From assembly GCF_000144605.1 (NCBI RefSeq), contig NC_014375.1, positions 2,232,001 through 2,296,000 on the forward strand: DNA of 64,000 nucleotides. Reading direction: 5' to 3'. The translations under genes were made by a program, and so were the position numbers. A model generated the notes under the pieces. It was not told the origin of the DNA. It saw only the letters and a program-made list of their open reading frames with translations, and ran no database searches. This document shows positions 1-8,298 of the stretch, piece after piece (position 1 is the stretch's first letter; each line of letters begins with the position of its first letter). Source of the stretch: Brevundimonas subvibrioides ATCC 15264. Its GTDB lineage: Bacteria; Pseudomonadota; Alphaproteobacteria; Caulobacterales; Caulobacteraceae.

Positions 1-724
1 GCTGGATTACCGTCCCAAACCGCAGCGCCAGACGCGTCGGGCCCGGCGCGGCATTCACCGGCTGGCCGAAGAATGTCACCTCGGGGCCTTCTGAAAACTT
101 CTGGTCGTTCATCAGGGCGACGCTCTCTCCGCGCGCCATGCCCGCCAGCAGCTCGCGGGCCCCGTCGCCGCCCTTGGGCGCGAACAGTTTGACGCCATAG
201 CGCGCCCGCGCCGCCCGGATCTGGGCGTCGACGTAGGGGTTGTTGGCCGCGCGATAGGTGACCTGGACCGGCACCCCGCTGGCCACCAGCACGGCCGCCA
301 TCGTCTCGATATTGGCCATATGCCCGGACACGAAGACCACGGGCCGTCCGGCCTGGCGGATCGCCTCCAGGCGCTCGGCCCCGACGACGTCGATCCGGCC
401 CGACGCGGGCGTCAGCTGGTCCATCACGGCCGTCTCGGCGAAGGTCCGGCCCGTCTGTTCCCACTGCTCGACGGCCAGTCGCTGCCGATCGCCCGGGCTC
501 ATCTCCGGAAAGGCGATGCGCAGGTTGCGCAGGACGACGCGGTGCGTGCTGACGCGCGGACCCAGCGTCCGGAGCAGCCATCCGCCCAGATTCGAGGCCG
601 CCTCCAGACCGATCAGCCGCATCAGCCCGATGAAGCCCGCGAAGGCCACGGCCTCCAGACGCCAGATCAGGTCCTGCCCCAGACCGACCTTGTCGTCGTC
701 ACCAGGCAATGGTGATCCCGCCAT
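1..724 (-). CDS. Lysophospholipid acyltransferase, LpxL/HtrB family (3' end outside window)
   Basis: Inner-membrane acyltransferase of the lipid A biosynthesis type, which transfers a secondary acyl chain from acyl-ACP. About 241 residues are visible; the C-terminus lies before position 1. The family HX4(D/E) catalytic motif is seen as HMANIE inside GHMANIETM, and a later FFGQPV segment is typical of the fold. I chose the ATG at 722-724 because it opens the frame (MAGSPLPGDDDK) inside the end of the upstream SDR gene, giving a 26-nt overlap and implying translational coupling. A TTG at 707-709 is an alternative start. The specific acyl donor, and whether the substrate is lipid A or another lipid, cannot be told. 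Confidence 0.85.
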   Translation of the reverse strand, partial: MAGSPLPGDDDKVGLGQDLIWRLEAVAFAGFIGLMRLIGLEAASNLGGWLLRTLGPRVSTHRVVLRNLRIAFPEMSPGDRQRLAVEQWEQTGRTFAETAVMDQLTPASGRIDVVGAERLEAIRQAGRPVVFVSGHMANIETMAAVLVASGVPVQVTYRAANNPYVDAQIRAARARYGVKLFAPKGGDGARELLAGMARGESVALMNDQKFSEGPEVTFFGQPVNAAPGPTRLALRFGTVIQ

Positions 725-1469
725 CCACGACCAGCGTCTGGCCCGTCATATAGGAGGACGCCGGCGACGACAGATAGACGGCCGCCCCCGCGATCTCGTC
801 TGGCTGGCCGATGCGGCGCAGCGGCGCGGGGTCGGTGGCGACCTTCAGGATCTCGGGGTTCTCCCACAGGTATTTGGCGAAGTCGGTCTGCACCAGGCCC
901 GGGGCGATGCAGTTGACCCGCACGTTCGACGGTCCCCACTCCACGGCCAGGTTCCGGACCAGCTGCATGTCGGCGGCCTTGGAGATGTTGTAGGCCCCGA
1001 TCAGGGCGTTGCCGCGTAGGCCGCCGATCGACGACACCACGGTGATGGCCCCGTCCTTCCGCTCCAGCATCTGCGGCGCGACCATCTGGATCAGCCAGTG
1101 GTTGGACACCACGTTGTTCTGCAGGATCTTGTTGAACTGGTCGTCCGAGATGCCGGCCATCGGACCCGCATAGGGGTTGGAGGCGGCATTGCAGATCAGG
1201 ATGTCGATCTGGCCCCAGGCGGCATTGGTCTCGTCCACCAGGCGCTGCAGGTCCTCCTTCGAGGCGATGTTGGCCGGAATGGCGATGGCCCGGCCCTCGC
1301 CGTGCTTCGCGTTGATCGCGGCCGCGACCTCGTCGCACGGCCCGGCCTTGCGCGAGGAGATGACGACCTTCGCCCCGTGCTCAGCCAGCCGCTCGGCGAT
1401 CGCCTTGCCGATGCCCTTGGACGAGCCGGTGATGATGGCGACCTTGCCGGTCAGATCGAACAGTTCCAT
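699..1469 (-). CDS. SDR family NAD(P)-dependent oxidoreductase
   Basis: 256-residue classical short-chain dehydrogenase/reductase. The cofactor motif TGSSKGIG is at residues 14-21, NAAS of the structural NAG-type motif is near 94, the catalytic serines are near 146-147 and the YNISK (YxxxK) pair is at 160-164. The C-terminal TGQTLVVDGG segment is typical. The start at 1469 (MELFDLTGK) fits the family N-terminus; an upstream in-frame extension has no SDR character. The gene overlaps the acyltransferase downstream by 26 nt and is divergent from the TipF-like gene. Substrate unknown: the sequence resembles general carbonyl/3-hydroxyacyl reductases, but specificity cannot be read from motifs. Confidence 0.88.
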   Translation of the reverse strand: MELFDLTGKVAIITGSSKGIGKAIAERLAEHGAKVVISSRKAGPCDEVAAAINAKHGEGRAIAIPANIASKEDLQRLVDETNAAWGQIDILICNAASNPYAGPMAGISDDQFNKILQNNVVSNHWLIQMVAPQMLERKDGAITVVSSIGGLRGNALIGAYNISKAADMQLVRNLAVEWGPSNVRVNCIAPGLVQTDFAKYLWENPEILKVATDPAPLRRIGQPDEIAGAAVYLSSPASSYMTGQTLVVDGGITIAW

Positions 1470-1579
1470 GCGTATCCCCTGATTTCGGCGCGGTTTCTTT
1501 GGACCACGCCCTAGCTGTTTGGACCTGATACCCTGATACTCGACCGATTCCATCCGGGAAGACGGACAACCCCGTTCCC

Positions 1580-2854
1580 ATGCGCGCACTGACCAACGGT
1601 TTCCTGTTCTTCGGCTACGTCTTCCTGGCGATGACGGTCGGTGCCTTCCTGTGGCGGGCGGGGCTGGGCGTCGGCGCGGGTGCGGCCGGGACCTTCGGCA
1701 TGCTGGGCGTGCTGGGGGCGGCCCATGCCATCCTTACCGGCATTTCCGAGCGCAAGGCGCTGCGCGCCGAGATCGGCACGGTCCGCGAGGCGCACCGCCT
1801 GCTGGCCGACGCCATGGAACAGACCCAGAGCGCCCTGGGCGACCTCGCCACTGCCATTGAAGCCGGGGCCCTGACCCGCACCGAGGAACTGACCGGCGAG
1901 GTCCGCATGCTGGAAGACCTGATCCAGCAGATGAGCGTCTCCATCGACCAGCGCCTAAAGGTCGCGCCTTTGGTGGCTCCCGACAGCGTCGAGGCCCGCC
2001 GCCATCAGCAGTCGAACCTGCTGCTGAAGACCGTCCACGACGCGCTGAGCGAAAACCGGGTCGACCTGTATCTCCAGCCCGTCGTCACCCTGCCCCAGCG
2101 CCGGACCGTCTTCTACGAAAGCTTCACCCGCCTGCGCGATTCGTCCGACCGGGTCATGATGCCCGCCGAATACCTGTCGATCGCCGAGGGCGAGGGCCTG
2201 GTCCCCGCCATCGACAACCTGCTGCTGTTCCGCTGCGCCCAGATCGTGCGCCGGCTGGCGCGCCAGGACCGCAAGGTCGGGGTCTTCTGCAATGTCGCCC
2301 TGTCGTCGCTGGGCGACGAGACCTTCTTCCCCCAGTTCCTGGCCTTCCTGTCGGAGAACCGCGACCTGAAGGAGGCCCTGATCTTCGAGCTGGGCCAGGC
2401 CACCTTCGACGCGCGCGGTGCGGTCGAGGCCCGCAACATGGCCAAGCTGGCCGATCTCGGCTTCCGCTTCTCGATCGACAAGGTCCAGACGCTGGATCTG
2501 GACTTCAACGACCTGCAGCGCTCGGACGTAAAGTTCGTCAAGGTCGCCGCCGACCTGCTGATCGAACAGCTGCTCGACCTGGACGGCGGCTCGCCCATCC
2601 CGTCTCTGCGCGACATCCAGGCGGCCGACTTCGCCCAGTTGACCCGCCGCTACGGCATCGAGGTCATCGCCGAGAAATGCGAGAACGAGCGCCAGATCGT
2701 CGACATCCTCGAACTCGACATCTCGATGGGCCAGGGCCACCTGTTCGGCGAGCCCCGGGCCATCAAGGAAGCCGTCCTGGCGGAGACCGACCCGCCGGCG
2801 GACTTCGTCCGCTCGACGCTGATCTCGGCCGAGAAGCGGCGACGCTTCGCCTGA
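1580..2854 (+). CDS. tipF: TipF-like flagellar assembly regulator with degenerate EAL domain
   Basis: 424 residues. Two hydrophobic segments lie at about 8-30 and 31-52, an alpha-helical, probably coiled-coil stretch at 57-125, and an EAL-type domain from about 150 to 400. The domain keeps E180 of the EAL-equivalent motif (ESFTRL), N238, E270 and E365. It lacks the DDFGTG catalytic loop, which reads SIDKVQTLD around 298-306, and has AEKCE in place of AEGVE. Caulobacter TipF has this architecture: membrane anchor, coiled coil, and an EAL domain that binds c-di-GMP to position flagellum assembly rather than hydrolysing it. The match is by architecture and residues, so the symbol is likely but not proven. 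Divergent from the SDR gene. Confidence 0.75.
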   Translation: MRALTNGFLFFGYVFLAMTVGAFLWRAGLGVGAGAAGTFGMLGVLGAAHAILTGISERKALRAEIGTVREAHRLLADAMEQTQSALGDLATAIEAGALTRTEELTGEVRMLEDLIQQMSVSIDQRLKVAPLVAPDSVEARRHQQSNLLLKTVHDALSENRVDLYLQPVVTLPQRRTVFYESFTRLRDSSDRVMMPAEYLSIAEGEGLVPAIDNLLLFRCAQIVRRLARQDRKVGVFCNVALSSLGDETFFPQFLAFLSENRDLKEALIFELGQATFDARGAVEARNMAKLADLGFRFSIDKVQTLDLDFNDLQRSDVKFVKVAADLLIEQLLDLDGGSPIPSLRDIQAADFAQLTRRYGIEVIAEKCENERQIVDILELDISMGQGHLFGEPRAIKEAVLAETDPPADFVRSTLISAEKRRRFA

Positions 2855-2857
2855 CCC

Positions 2858-3220
2858 CTATTCGCCGAGGGCGATGGGCGGCGTCTGCTGATGCTGGACG
2901 ACCGTCCAGACCTCATGCTCGACCCGGCGATAGGTCGAGGTGCACCAGGCCGTGTACTCGCCGGCGTCGGCCCTGGACGCCGTGACGTGATAGGCCACGA
3001 CGATCAGACCCTCCTGCGGCCGCGTCACGCGCCGGTCGCTCATTTCCACCTTGGTCCAGCGCGGCGTGTGGATGACGGCGTCGATCGCCTCGGCACCGCC
3101 CAGGACATAGGGGGCCGTCGGCACGACCATCAGGCACTCGGCGTCGATCGCCTCGCGATAGTGGTCGGCGTCGGCCGTCCACAGGCTCTCCTCGAAGGCC
3201 CAGACGCGTGAATCTTCCAT
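2858..3220 (-). CDS. NTF2-like (DUF4440/SnoaL-type) protein
   Basis: 120-residue single-domain protein. The pattern EESLWTADADHYREAIDAECLMVVP, then HTPRWTKVEMSDRRV and a terminal strand-rich half, is that of the NTF2-like alpha+beta barrel seen in DUF4440 proteins. These cover isomerases, cyclases and uncharacterised small-molecule binders, so no reaction is assigned. A GGAG ribosome site sits 7 nt before the ATG at 3220. Convergent with the TipF-like gene, with only 3 nt between the two stop codons. Confidence 0.75.
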   Translation of the reverse strand: MEDSRVWAFEESLWTADADHYREAIDAECLMVVPTAPYVLGGAEAIDAVIHTPRWTKVEMSDRRVTRPQEGLIVVAYHVTASRADAGEYTAWCTSTYRRVEHEVWTVVQHQQTPPIALGE

Positions 3221-3446
3221 GGCTCGTCTCCTGTTGTCAGGAGAGGCGAATGCCCCGGCACAGGTCGCGTTCCGCGCGAGGACAGAGGGTCGCGGCCGCT
3301 GTGACCGATATTGACGCAGGTCTGGTTCAGGATGGCGCCGAGACCGGTCTTCGACATCACGATTGCGGCCCGCGCACCTGGACAGTCCAGGGAAAGTCCA
3401 ACGCGAGTCCAGCCGGAAGCCCCCGCCATCCCTGGGGAAATTACAA

Positions 3447-3485
3447 ATCTGGACTCCCTGGACTCGGGCTTGCCGGAGTCCAGAT
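3447..3485 (-). terminator. GANTC-bearing hairpin at the 3' end of the thioesterase gene
   Basis: An 11-bp perfect stem (3447-3457 with 3475-3485) encloses a 17-nt loop and begins at the first base of the thioesterase stop codon. On the minus strand it is followed by a weak T-rich stretch (TTTGTAATTT), so it may act as a terminator. Three GANTC sites (3452, 3461, 3476) lie within it, and a fourth is at 3405. A separate odd palindrome, 7-bp arms around one base, sits at 3377-3391. The rest of the gap 3221-3446 shows no gene. Confidence 0.5.
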
Positions 3486-3943
3486 CACGCCGGGGGCGTC
3501 AGCTCCATGACCAGACAGGTCGACGTCGCCGTGGCGTAGAGCTTGCCGTCCAGCCCCCGCAGGTCCGCCTCGGCGAACCCCGCCCGGCGCCCCAACTGGA
3601 CGATACGGCCTTCCGCCTTGACCGGCACGCCCTCGGTCAGGGCCCGGTGGAAGACGGTCTTGATCTCCAGCGTCGTATAGGCCTGCCCCGCCTTCAGCAT
3701 CGAATGGACGGCGCAGGCGCAGGCCGAGTCCAGCAGCGTCGCCATCCACCCCCCGTGGACCGTCCCGATCGGGTTGTAGACCGCCCGCGTCGGCGTCCCC
3801 TCGAACACGACCCGCCCCTCCTCGACCTCGATCAGGGCATAGTCGAGCGTCCTGGCGATGGGGGCCGCATTCTCCTCGCCCTGGAAGGCCAGCCGCAACT
3901 GCTCCACGCCGGTCAGATGGGTGAGCGACAGGATACTGGTCAT
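3485..3943 (-). CDS. PaaI-family acyl-CoA thioesterase (hotdog fold)
   Basis: 152 residues from ATG 3943. The hotdog thioesterase core is clear: NPIGTVHGGWMATLLDSACACAVHS carries the HGG motif and the helix that follows, then TTLEIKTVFHRAL and a C-terminal strand with TATSTCLVM. Such proteins hydrolyse acyl- or aryl-CoA thioesters in the cytosol. An upstream extension to 4015 is possible in frame but runs into the intergenic repeat element and is low-complexity, so the shorter start was kept. Substrate unknown. Confidence 0.85.
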   Translation of the reverse strand: MTSILSLTHLTGVEQLRLAFQGEENAAPIARTLDYALIEVEEGRVVFEGTPTRAVYNPIGTVHGGWMATLLDSACACAVHSMLKAGQAYTTLEIKTVFHRALTEGVPVKAEGRIVQLGRRAGFAEADLRGLDGKLYATATSTCLVMELTPPA

Positions 3944-3947
3944 TGTT

Positions 3948-4084
3948 CCTCCCCCATCGGGGGAGGGGGACCGCAGCGCGCTTGCGCTGGGGTGGAGGGG
4001 GCAGGCCCCGGACACCCCATTGGCGGTGAGCCCCCTCCGTCACGGCGCAAAGACGTGCCGCGCCACCTCCCCCGGCGGGGGAGG
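3948..4084. repeat. Inverted doublet of REP-like palindromic element (copy pair A)
   Basis: The left unit starts with an 8-bp stem CCTCCCCC/GGGGGAGG around a 3-nt loop (3948-3966) and runs to about 4001. The right unit, in opposite orientation, ends with the same stem (4066-4084). Both contain a GC-rich middle with a GCGCAGCG-like core followed by a GGTGGNGGGG-like end. The doublet fills the gap between the thioesterase and the DUF3035 lipoprotein gene. Similar pairs lie near 12.1 kb and 13.4 kb. Confidence 0.65.
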
Positions 4085-4092
4085 ATTAAGTC

Positions 4093-4659
4093 TTAAAGCC
4101 CCGGCAGCTTGAACCCGCCGCTGCGGCGCGGCGCGATCACGATCTGCGACTGGGTGCCCGTCAGGGCCTGCAGCCGAGCATTCTCGCTGGCGGCGTCGAT
4201 GGTCACGGCACCGCTGGCCGTTTCAGTCTGGGTTGGTGCCTGGGTCGAGGCATCGTCACGACGCCAGAACAGGATGCGGTTGGCGAAGCTGGTTTCCTTG
4301 TGCGCCAGATCGCCGAACTCGTCGTCGACGACATAGCGGGCCAGCGGGTCGGCACGGTCCGCGCCGGCGGCGCTGACGAGGGCGGTCTCGCCGGCCGAAC
4401 GGGTCACGGCCTGACGCTGACCCAGCAGGATCTGGCGCGCGGCGCTCTCGGGGGCCAGTTCCTGGGGCCGGGGCTGGCCGGGTGCCGGCGGACGCAGGCC
4501 GTACTCCGGCGGCACGGTCAGGGGGGCGGACGACACCGTCAGGAACTCGTCCGGCACGACCTTGGTCAGGCCGATGGACTGGCGGACCGAGCCACAGGCG
4601 GTCAGGGCGACGGCCGAGACGGCGATCAGGGACACGGTCGAAAGGCGGGCGATGCTCAT
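4093..4659 (-). CDS. DUF3035 lipoprotein, candidate BamF subunit
   Basis: 188 residues. The N-terminal lipoprotein signal ends in LTAC, with C22 as the lipidated residue. The mature part has VVPDEFLTVSSAPLTVPPEYGLRPP, a hallmark of DUF3035, which in alphaproteobacteria has been linked to the outer-membrane beta-barrel assembly complex as BamF. Placement directly downstream of lspA (69 nt between coding regions, same strand) fits a co-transcribed envelope-biogenesis pair, since LspA removes the signal peptide of lipoproteins like this one. The Bam link rests on family knowledge rather than on motifs, so treat the role as probable. Confidence 0.75.
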   Translation of the reverse strand: MSIARLSTVSLIAVSAVALTACGSVRQSIGLTKVVPDEFLTVSSAPLTVPPEYGLRPPAPGQPRPQELAPESAARQILLGQRQAVTRSAGETALVSAAGADRADPLARYVVDDEFGDLAHKETSFANRILFWRRDDASTQAPTQTETASGAVTIDAASENARLQALTGTQSQIVIAPRRSGGFKLPGL

Positions 4660-4728
4660 GGTTCGATTCGGCTCCGGCGCGGCGAACGCGCCCAGGTCAC
4701 TCAGTTGCAGGCACGAAAGAGCCGCTGA

Positions 4729-5235
4729 TTACGCCTTTTCGTGGGCCACGCCAACGGCGGCCTTCCGTTCCGAACGGATGCTGTCCAGAATCAGCAGGCA
4801 GACCCCGATCGTGATCGCGCTGTCGGCGATGTTGAACACCCAGGGAAACAGGCCGGTCCCGGAAAAATCGATGAAGTCCACCACATAGCCGAACCGGATC
4901 CGGTCGATCGCATTGCCGACCGCCCCGCCGATGACCAGGCCGATCGCCGCCACCAGGGTCCGGCGCTGCGCCTGCAGCGCCCACCACGCCAGACCGGCCG
5001 CGACGATCAGCGAGAAGACCGACAGCGCCCACCGCGCGGCACCCCCGCCGAACAGGCCGAAGCTGACGCCCGTGTTCTCGACATAGGAAAAGTTCAGGAT
5101 CGGGTCGGCGATCAGCACCCGGCCCACTTCGCGCAGGCTCAGCCCGGTCAGGATCCAGGCCTTCGACAACTGGTCCAGCACGATGACGACGAGCGCAAAG
5201 CCGTAGGCCGCCCAGGCGATACGAGGAATTTTCAT
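4729..5235 (-). CDS. lspA: Lipoprotein signal peptidase
   Basis: 168-residue inner-membrane aspartyl protease that cleaves diacylated prolipoproteins (type II signal peptidase). Four hydrophobic segments are visible. The signature GGAVGNAIDRIRFG gives catalytic D111 and FNIADSAI gives D138; ENTGVSFG (53-60) is also conserved. ATG 5235 was chosen because it starts just before the first membrane helix; an in-frame extension to 5283 is charged and atypical. Length matches the family (about 165). Upstream of the DUF3035 lipoprotein on the same strand. Confidence 0.95.
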   Translation of the reverse strand: MKIPRIAWAAYGFALVVIVLDQLSKAWILTGLSLREVGRVLIADPILNFSYVENTGVSFGLFGGGAARWALSVFSLIVAAGLAWWALQAQRRTLVAAIGLVIGGAVGNAIDRIRFGYVVDFIDFSGTGLFPWVFNIADSAITIGVCLLILDSIRSERKAAVGVAHEKA

Positions 5236-5313
5236 GCGCGTCCGGTTAGCAGGCCGACGCGTCCGCGCCAAACCCTCCTTCACGCATTCTCCCGGAACGG
5301 GTAGTCAGCGCCC

Positions 5314-6183
5314 ATGACCCTGCCCCACGCCCTGCCTGCCCTGTCCGCCGTCGTCGCCGACTATGACGTCCTGCTGTGCGACGTCTGGGGCGTGATCCAC
5401 AACGGCCGCGAAAGCTGGCCGGAGGCCTGCGAGGCCCTGACCCGGTTCAACGCCCAGGGCGGCCAGGTCGTCCTTATCTCCAACTCGCCGCGCCCGGCCT
5501 CCGACGTGATCGCCCAGCTGGACGCCCTCGGCGTGCCCCGCGACAGCTGGAAGGCCTTCGTCACCTCCGGCGACGCCACGCGCATGGAACTGGCGAAACG
5601 CGCCCCCGGCCCGGCCTGGATCATCGGCCCGGACCGCGACGACACCCTGTATGAAGGCCTCGATCTCGTCCGCGCCGCCGGCCCCGCCGACGCCGCCTTC
5701 CTGTCCGTCACCGGCATGATCGACGACGAGACCGAGACGCCGGAGGACTATCGGACCGCGCTGTCCGACGCCGCCGCGCGCGACCTCGAGCTGATCTGCG
5801 CCAACCCCGACCGGATCGTCCAGCGGGGCGACAGGATCATCTACTGCGGCGGAGCCCTGGCGGACCTCTACGAATCGATGGGCGGTCGCGTGACCATGGC
5901 CGGCAAGCCCTACGGACCGATCTACGCCCTGGCCCTGGCCGAGGCCGAGCGCCTGCTGGGACGCCCCGTCGACCGCTCGCGCGTGCTGTGCATCGGCGAC
6001 GGTGTCATCACCGACGTGCTGGGCGCGAATCGCCAGGCGCTCGACTGCCTGTTCATCGCCCAGGGCATCCACGGCGACGCCGCACGGGGCGACGACGGCA
6101 CCCTCGATCCGGCGCGCGCCGCAGCCCTGCTGACCGCCGAGACGGCCTATGCGCGCTATGCGGCGCTGGACCTCAAATGGTAG
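5314..6183 (+). CDS. HAD-superfamily class IIA hydrolase (TIGR01459-like)
   Basis: 289 residues. HAD motif I is DVLLCDVWGVIHNG with the nucleophile Asp near 24-26, motif II is LISNSPRP, and motif IV is CIGDGVITDVLGANRQ near the C-terminus. The cap type and length match the TIGR01459/NagD-like group of phosphatases, whose physiological substrate is unknown. Divergent from lspA with 78 nt between starts. Followed by maoC-like and ribF on the same strand, so possibly one transcript; the link to riboflavin phosphorylation is only positional. Confidence 0.82.
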   Translation: MTLPHALPALSAVVADYDVLLCDVWGVIHNGRESWPEACEALTRFNAQGGQVVLISNSPRPASDVIAQLDALGVPRDSWKAFVTSGDATRMELAKRAPGPAWIIGPDRDDTLYEGLDLVRAAGPADAAFLSVTGMIDDETETPEDYRTALSDAAARDLELICANPDRIVQRGDRIIYCGGALADLYESMGGRVTMAGKPYGPIYALALAEAERLLGRPVDRSRVLCIGDGVITDVLGANRQALDCLFIAQGIHGDAARGDDGTLDPARAAALLTAETAYARYAALDLKW

Positions 6184-6221
6184 TCCTCGCCAAACCCCGA
6201 AACGCCCGCTAACACCGCCCG

Positions 6222-6677
6222 ATGACTACCGGACCACACCCCTCGGGCGGCTATATCCTTGAAGAGCTTTCACCCGGGATGGTGGCGGTCAAGGACGTGA
6301 CGGTCACCGAAGATCGCATCCAGCAGTTCGCCGAGGCCTCGGACGACTTCAATCCCGTGCATATGGACGAGGCCTTCGCCTCGAAGACCGCCTATCGCGG
6401 CCGCATCGCCCACGGCCTGCTCAGCGCCTCGTTCGGATCGGCCGTCGTCGGCACGATCCTGCCGGGGGCCGGCGCCATCTACCTCAGCCAGACGCTGTCC
6501 TTCCACAAGCCGGTCCGGATCGGCGACGTCGTCCGCGCCCAGATCACGGTCGCCGCCGTCGATCAGGAATCGGCGCGCGTGACCCTGCGCACCGAGGGCT
6601 ATGTCGGCGAGGACTGCATCATGGAGGGCGAGGCCATCGTGCGCGTCCCCCGTCGCCGCCGTCCCGCCAAGGCCTGA
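6222..6677 (+). CDS. MaoC-family (R)-specific enoyl-CoA hydratase-like protein
   Basis: 151-residue single hotdog domain. The catalytic dyad D42/H47 lies in DFNPVHMDE, and the downstream IAHGLLSASFGSAVVG segment is the usual MaoC hydration motif. PhaJ-type enzymes of this size hydrate trans-2-enoyl-CoA to (R)-3-hydroxyacyl-CoA, often feeding polyhydroxyalkanoate synthesis, but related proteins serve other pathways. Sits 10 nt upstream of ribF. Confidence 0.85.
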   Translation: MTTGPHPSGGYILEELSPGMVAVKDVTVTEDRIQQFAEASDDFNPVHMDEAFASKTAYRGRIAHGLLSASFGSAVVGTILPGAGAIYLSQTLSFHKPVRIGDVVRAQITVAAVDQESARVTLRTEGYVGEDCIMEGEAIVRVPRRRRPAKA

Positions 6678-6687
6678 CCGGGGCGTC

Positions 6688-7635
6688 GTGCCGACCGAGA
6701 TCATCACCGGCTGGGCGGATATGGCCCCGGCGTCACGCGGGGCCGCCGCCGCGCTCGGAGCCTTCGACGGCGTCCACCGCGGCCACCAGGCGGTCATCGC
6801 CTCCGCCCGACAGGCAGCCGATCGCCTGCAATGCCCCCTCGCCGTGGTCAGCTTCGACCCTCACCCGCGTCGCTGGTTCCAGCCCGATGCGGCCCCCTTC
6901 CGCCTGATGACGCCCGGCCAGATGGCGCGCGCGCTGGAGCCGCTGGGGGTGGCGCGTCTGCATCTGCTGCCGTTCGATGCCGAGATGGCCGCGATGACCG
7001 ATACGGCGTTCGCCCGGCGCGTCCTCTGCGAGGGTCTGGGCCTGAAACACGCCGCCGTCGGCTTCGACTTCACCTACGGCAAGGGACGGACGGGATCGCC
7101 CGACGCCCTCGCCAAGGCCGGCGCCGACCTCGGCTTCAGCGTCTCGGTCACCAACCGGATCGACGACATCGGCGGGCTGAAACTGTCGTCCAGCGCTGTC
7201 CGTGAGGCCCTGCATGCCGGCGACATGGCCCGGGCCGCCGCGATCCTCGGGCGTCCGTTCGCCATCGAGGGCGAGGTGGTCCACGGCGAAAAGCGTGGCC
7301 GCACCATCGGCGTGCCCACCGCCAACGTCCGCCTCGGCGACTACATGCGCCCGGCCTACGGCGTCTACGCCACCCGGACCCGCCTGCCGGACGGCCGCGT
7401 CATCGACGGCGTCGCCAACCTGGGCGTACGGCCGATGTTCGAGATCGTCGAGCCCCTGCTGGAGGTCTGGCTGTTCGACTTCGCGGAGGAGCTTTACGGC
7501 CAGGTCGTCGAGACGGAGCTGGTCGCCCTGCTGCGCGGCGAGATGAATTTCGACGGTCTGGACGCCCTCAAGACCCAGATCGACAGCGACGCCGGGATGG
7601 CTAGAATCGTCCTGAACGGGGGAGACTCAGCATGA
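6688..7635 (+). CDS. ribF: Bifunctional riboflavin kinase/FAD synthetase
   Basis: 315 residues from GTG 6688, preceded by GGGG. The N-terminal adenylyltransferase half shows GAFDGVHRGHQ (HxGH-type) and a GFDFTYGKGRTG segment. The C-terminal flavokinase half shows GRTIGVPTANV and GVANLGVRP. Makes FMN from riboflavin and ATP, then FAD from FMN. Length is standard. A longer in-frame start at 6601 would overlap maoC heavily and adds no domain, so GTG 6688 was preferred. The stop overlaps the next ATG (ATGA), implying coupling. Confidence 0.93.
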   Translation: MPTEIITGWADMAPASRGAAAALGAFDGVHRGHQAVIASARQAADRLQCPLAVVSFDPHPRRWFQPDAAPFRLMTPGQMARALEPLGVARLHLLPFDAEMAAMTDTAFARRVLCEGLGLKHAAVGFDFTYGKGRTGSPDALAKAGADLGFSVSVTNRIDDIGGLKLSSSAVREALHAGDMARAAAILGRPFAIEGEVVHGEKRGRTIGVPTANVRLGDYMRPAYGVYATRTRLPDGRVIDGVANLGVRPMFEIVEPLLEVWLFDFAEELYGQVVETELVALLRGEMNFDGLDALKTQIDSDAGMARIVLNGGDSA

Positions 7636-8291
7636 AAACTGACCGGCCCGCCCTGCGTGCGGTTTCCAGGCTGATCCTGGCTGCCGTCCTCAGCACCTCC
7701 CTGTCCGGCTGCGTGACCGGCGTCGTGATGGCCGCCGCCTCCCTTGACCGGGCTCGCCAGGAACGCGAGGCGCAAAGGCTCAGCCGGCCCGCCCCGCGCG
7801 AGTACGCCTGGGCGACAGCGCCGGGCGTCAGGGTCACGGGAAGCGTCCGACTTTCGACACCCGGGACCCGGTCCGTTCCCGGGGGTGGCGGGCCGCGCGA
7901 AGTCCTCACCTGCGAAGGACATCGGGTTCGCCTCATACCCGACACGCCTCATTCTCGTTTCGTGCTGGAGTCGGAGTACGGCCTTTGGGTCGCGCCGGGC
8001 GGCTTTTGGCGGAACGGCGTCATTCCGCTTGTCTGGGAATGGCCGTCCGTATCGGCCTCCGACGTTCGCGAGACACGCTGCACGACGGACGGAGCCTTCA
8101 CCTTTGCGAACGTCCCGGACGGCGAGTGGCTGATCATGGCCGAGATCGATGCGCCGTCCGACGACGGCGGCGAGAGCGTCACCGATACCGTGCTAAGGGC
8201 CGTCACCGTGCAGGGCCGCGGCCAGCCCGTCCATCTCGACGTCCGGTTCGGCGGCAACGACGACGCCTCTGGCGCTATCCAGCGCCACTGA
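7632..8291 (+). CDS. Hypothetical lipoprotein
   Basis: 219 residues starting in the ATGA overlap with ribF. The signal peptide has a lipobox LSGC with C27 as the predicted lipidation site. The mature region is beta-rich and ends with a segment (TDGAFTFANVPDGEWLIMAEI) like a carboxypeptidase-regulatory/prealbumin-type fold, in which a modifier domain carries a G-x-F-x-F-x-N-V-P-P/D-G pattern. I do not recognise a family with a known function. Coupling to ribF may be only transcriptional convenience. Confidence 0.7.
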   Translation: MKTDRPALRAVSRLILAAVLSTSLSGCVTGVVMAAASLDRARQEREAQRLSRPAPREYAWATAPGVRVTGSVRLSTPGTRSVPGGGGPREVLTCEGHRVRLIPDTPHSRFVLESEYGLWVAPGGFWRNGVIPLVWEWPSVSASDVRETRCTTDGAFTFANVPDGEWLIMAEIDAPSDDGGESVTDTVLRAVTVQGRGQPVHLDVRFGGNDDASGAIQRH

Positions 8292-8298
8292 TCAGGCC

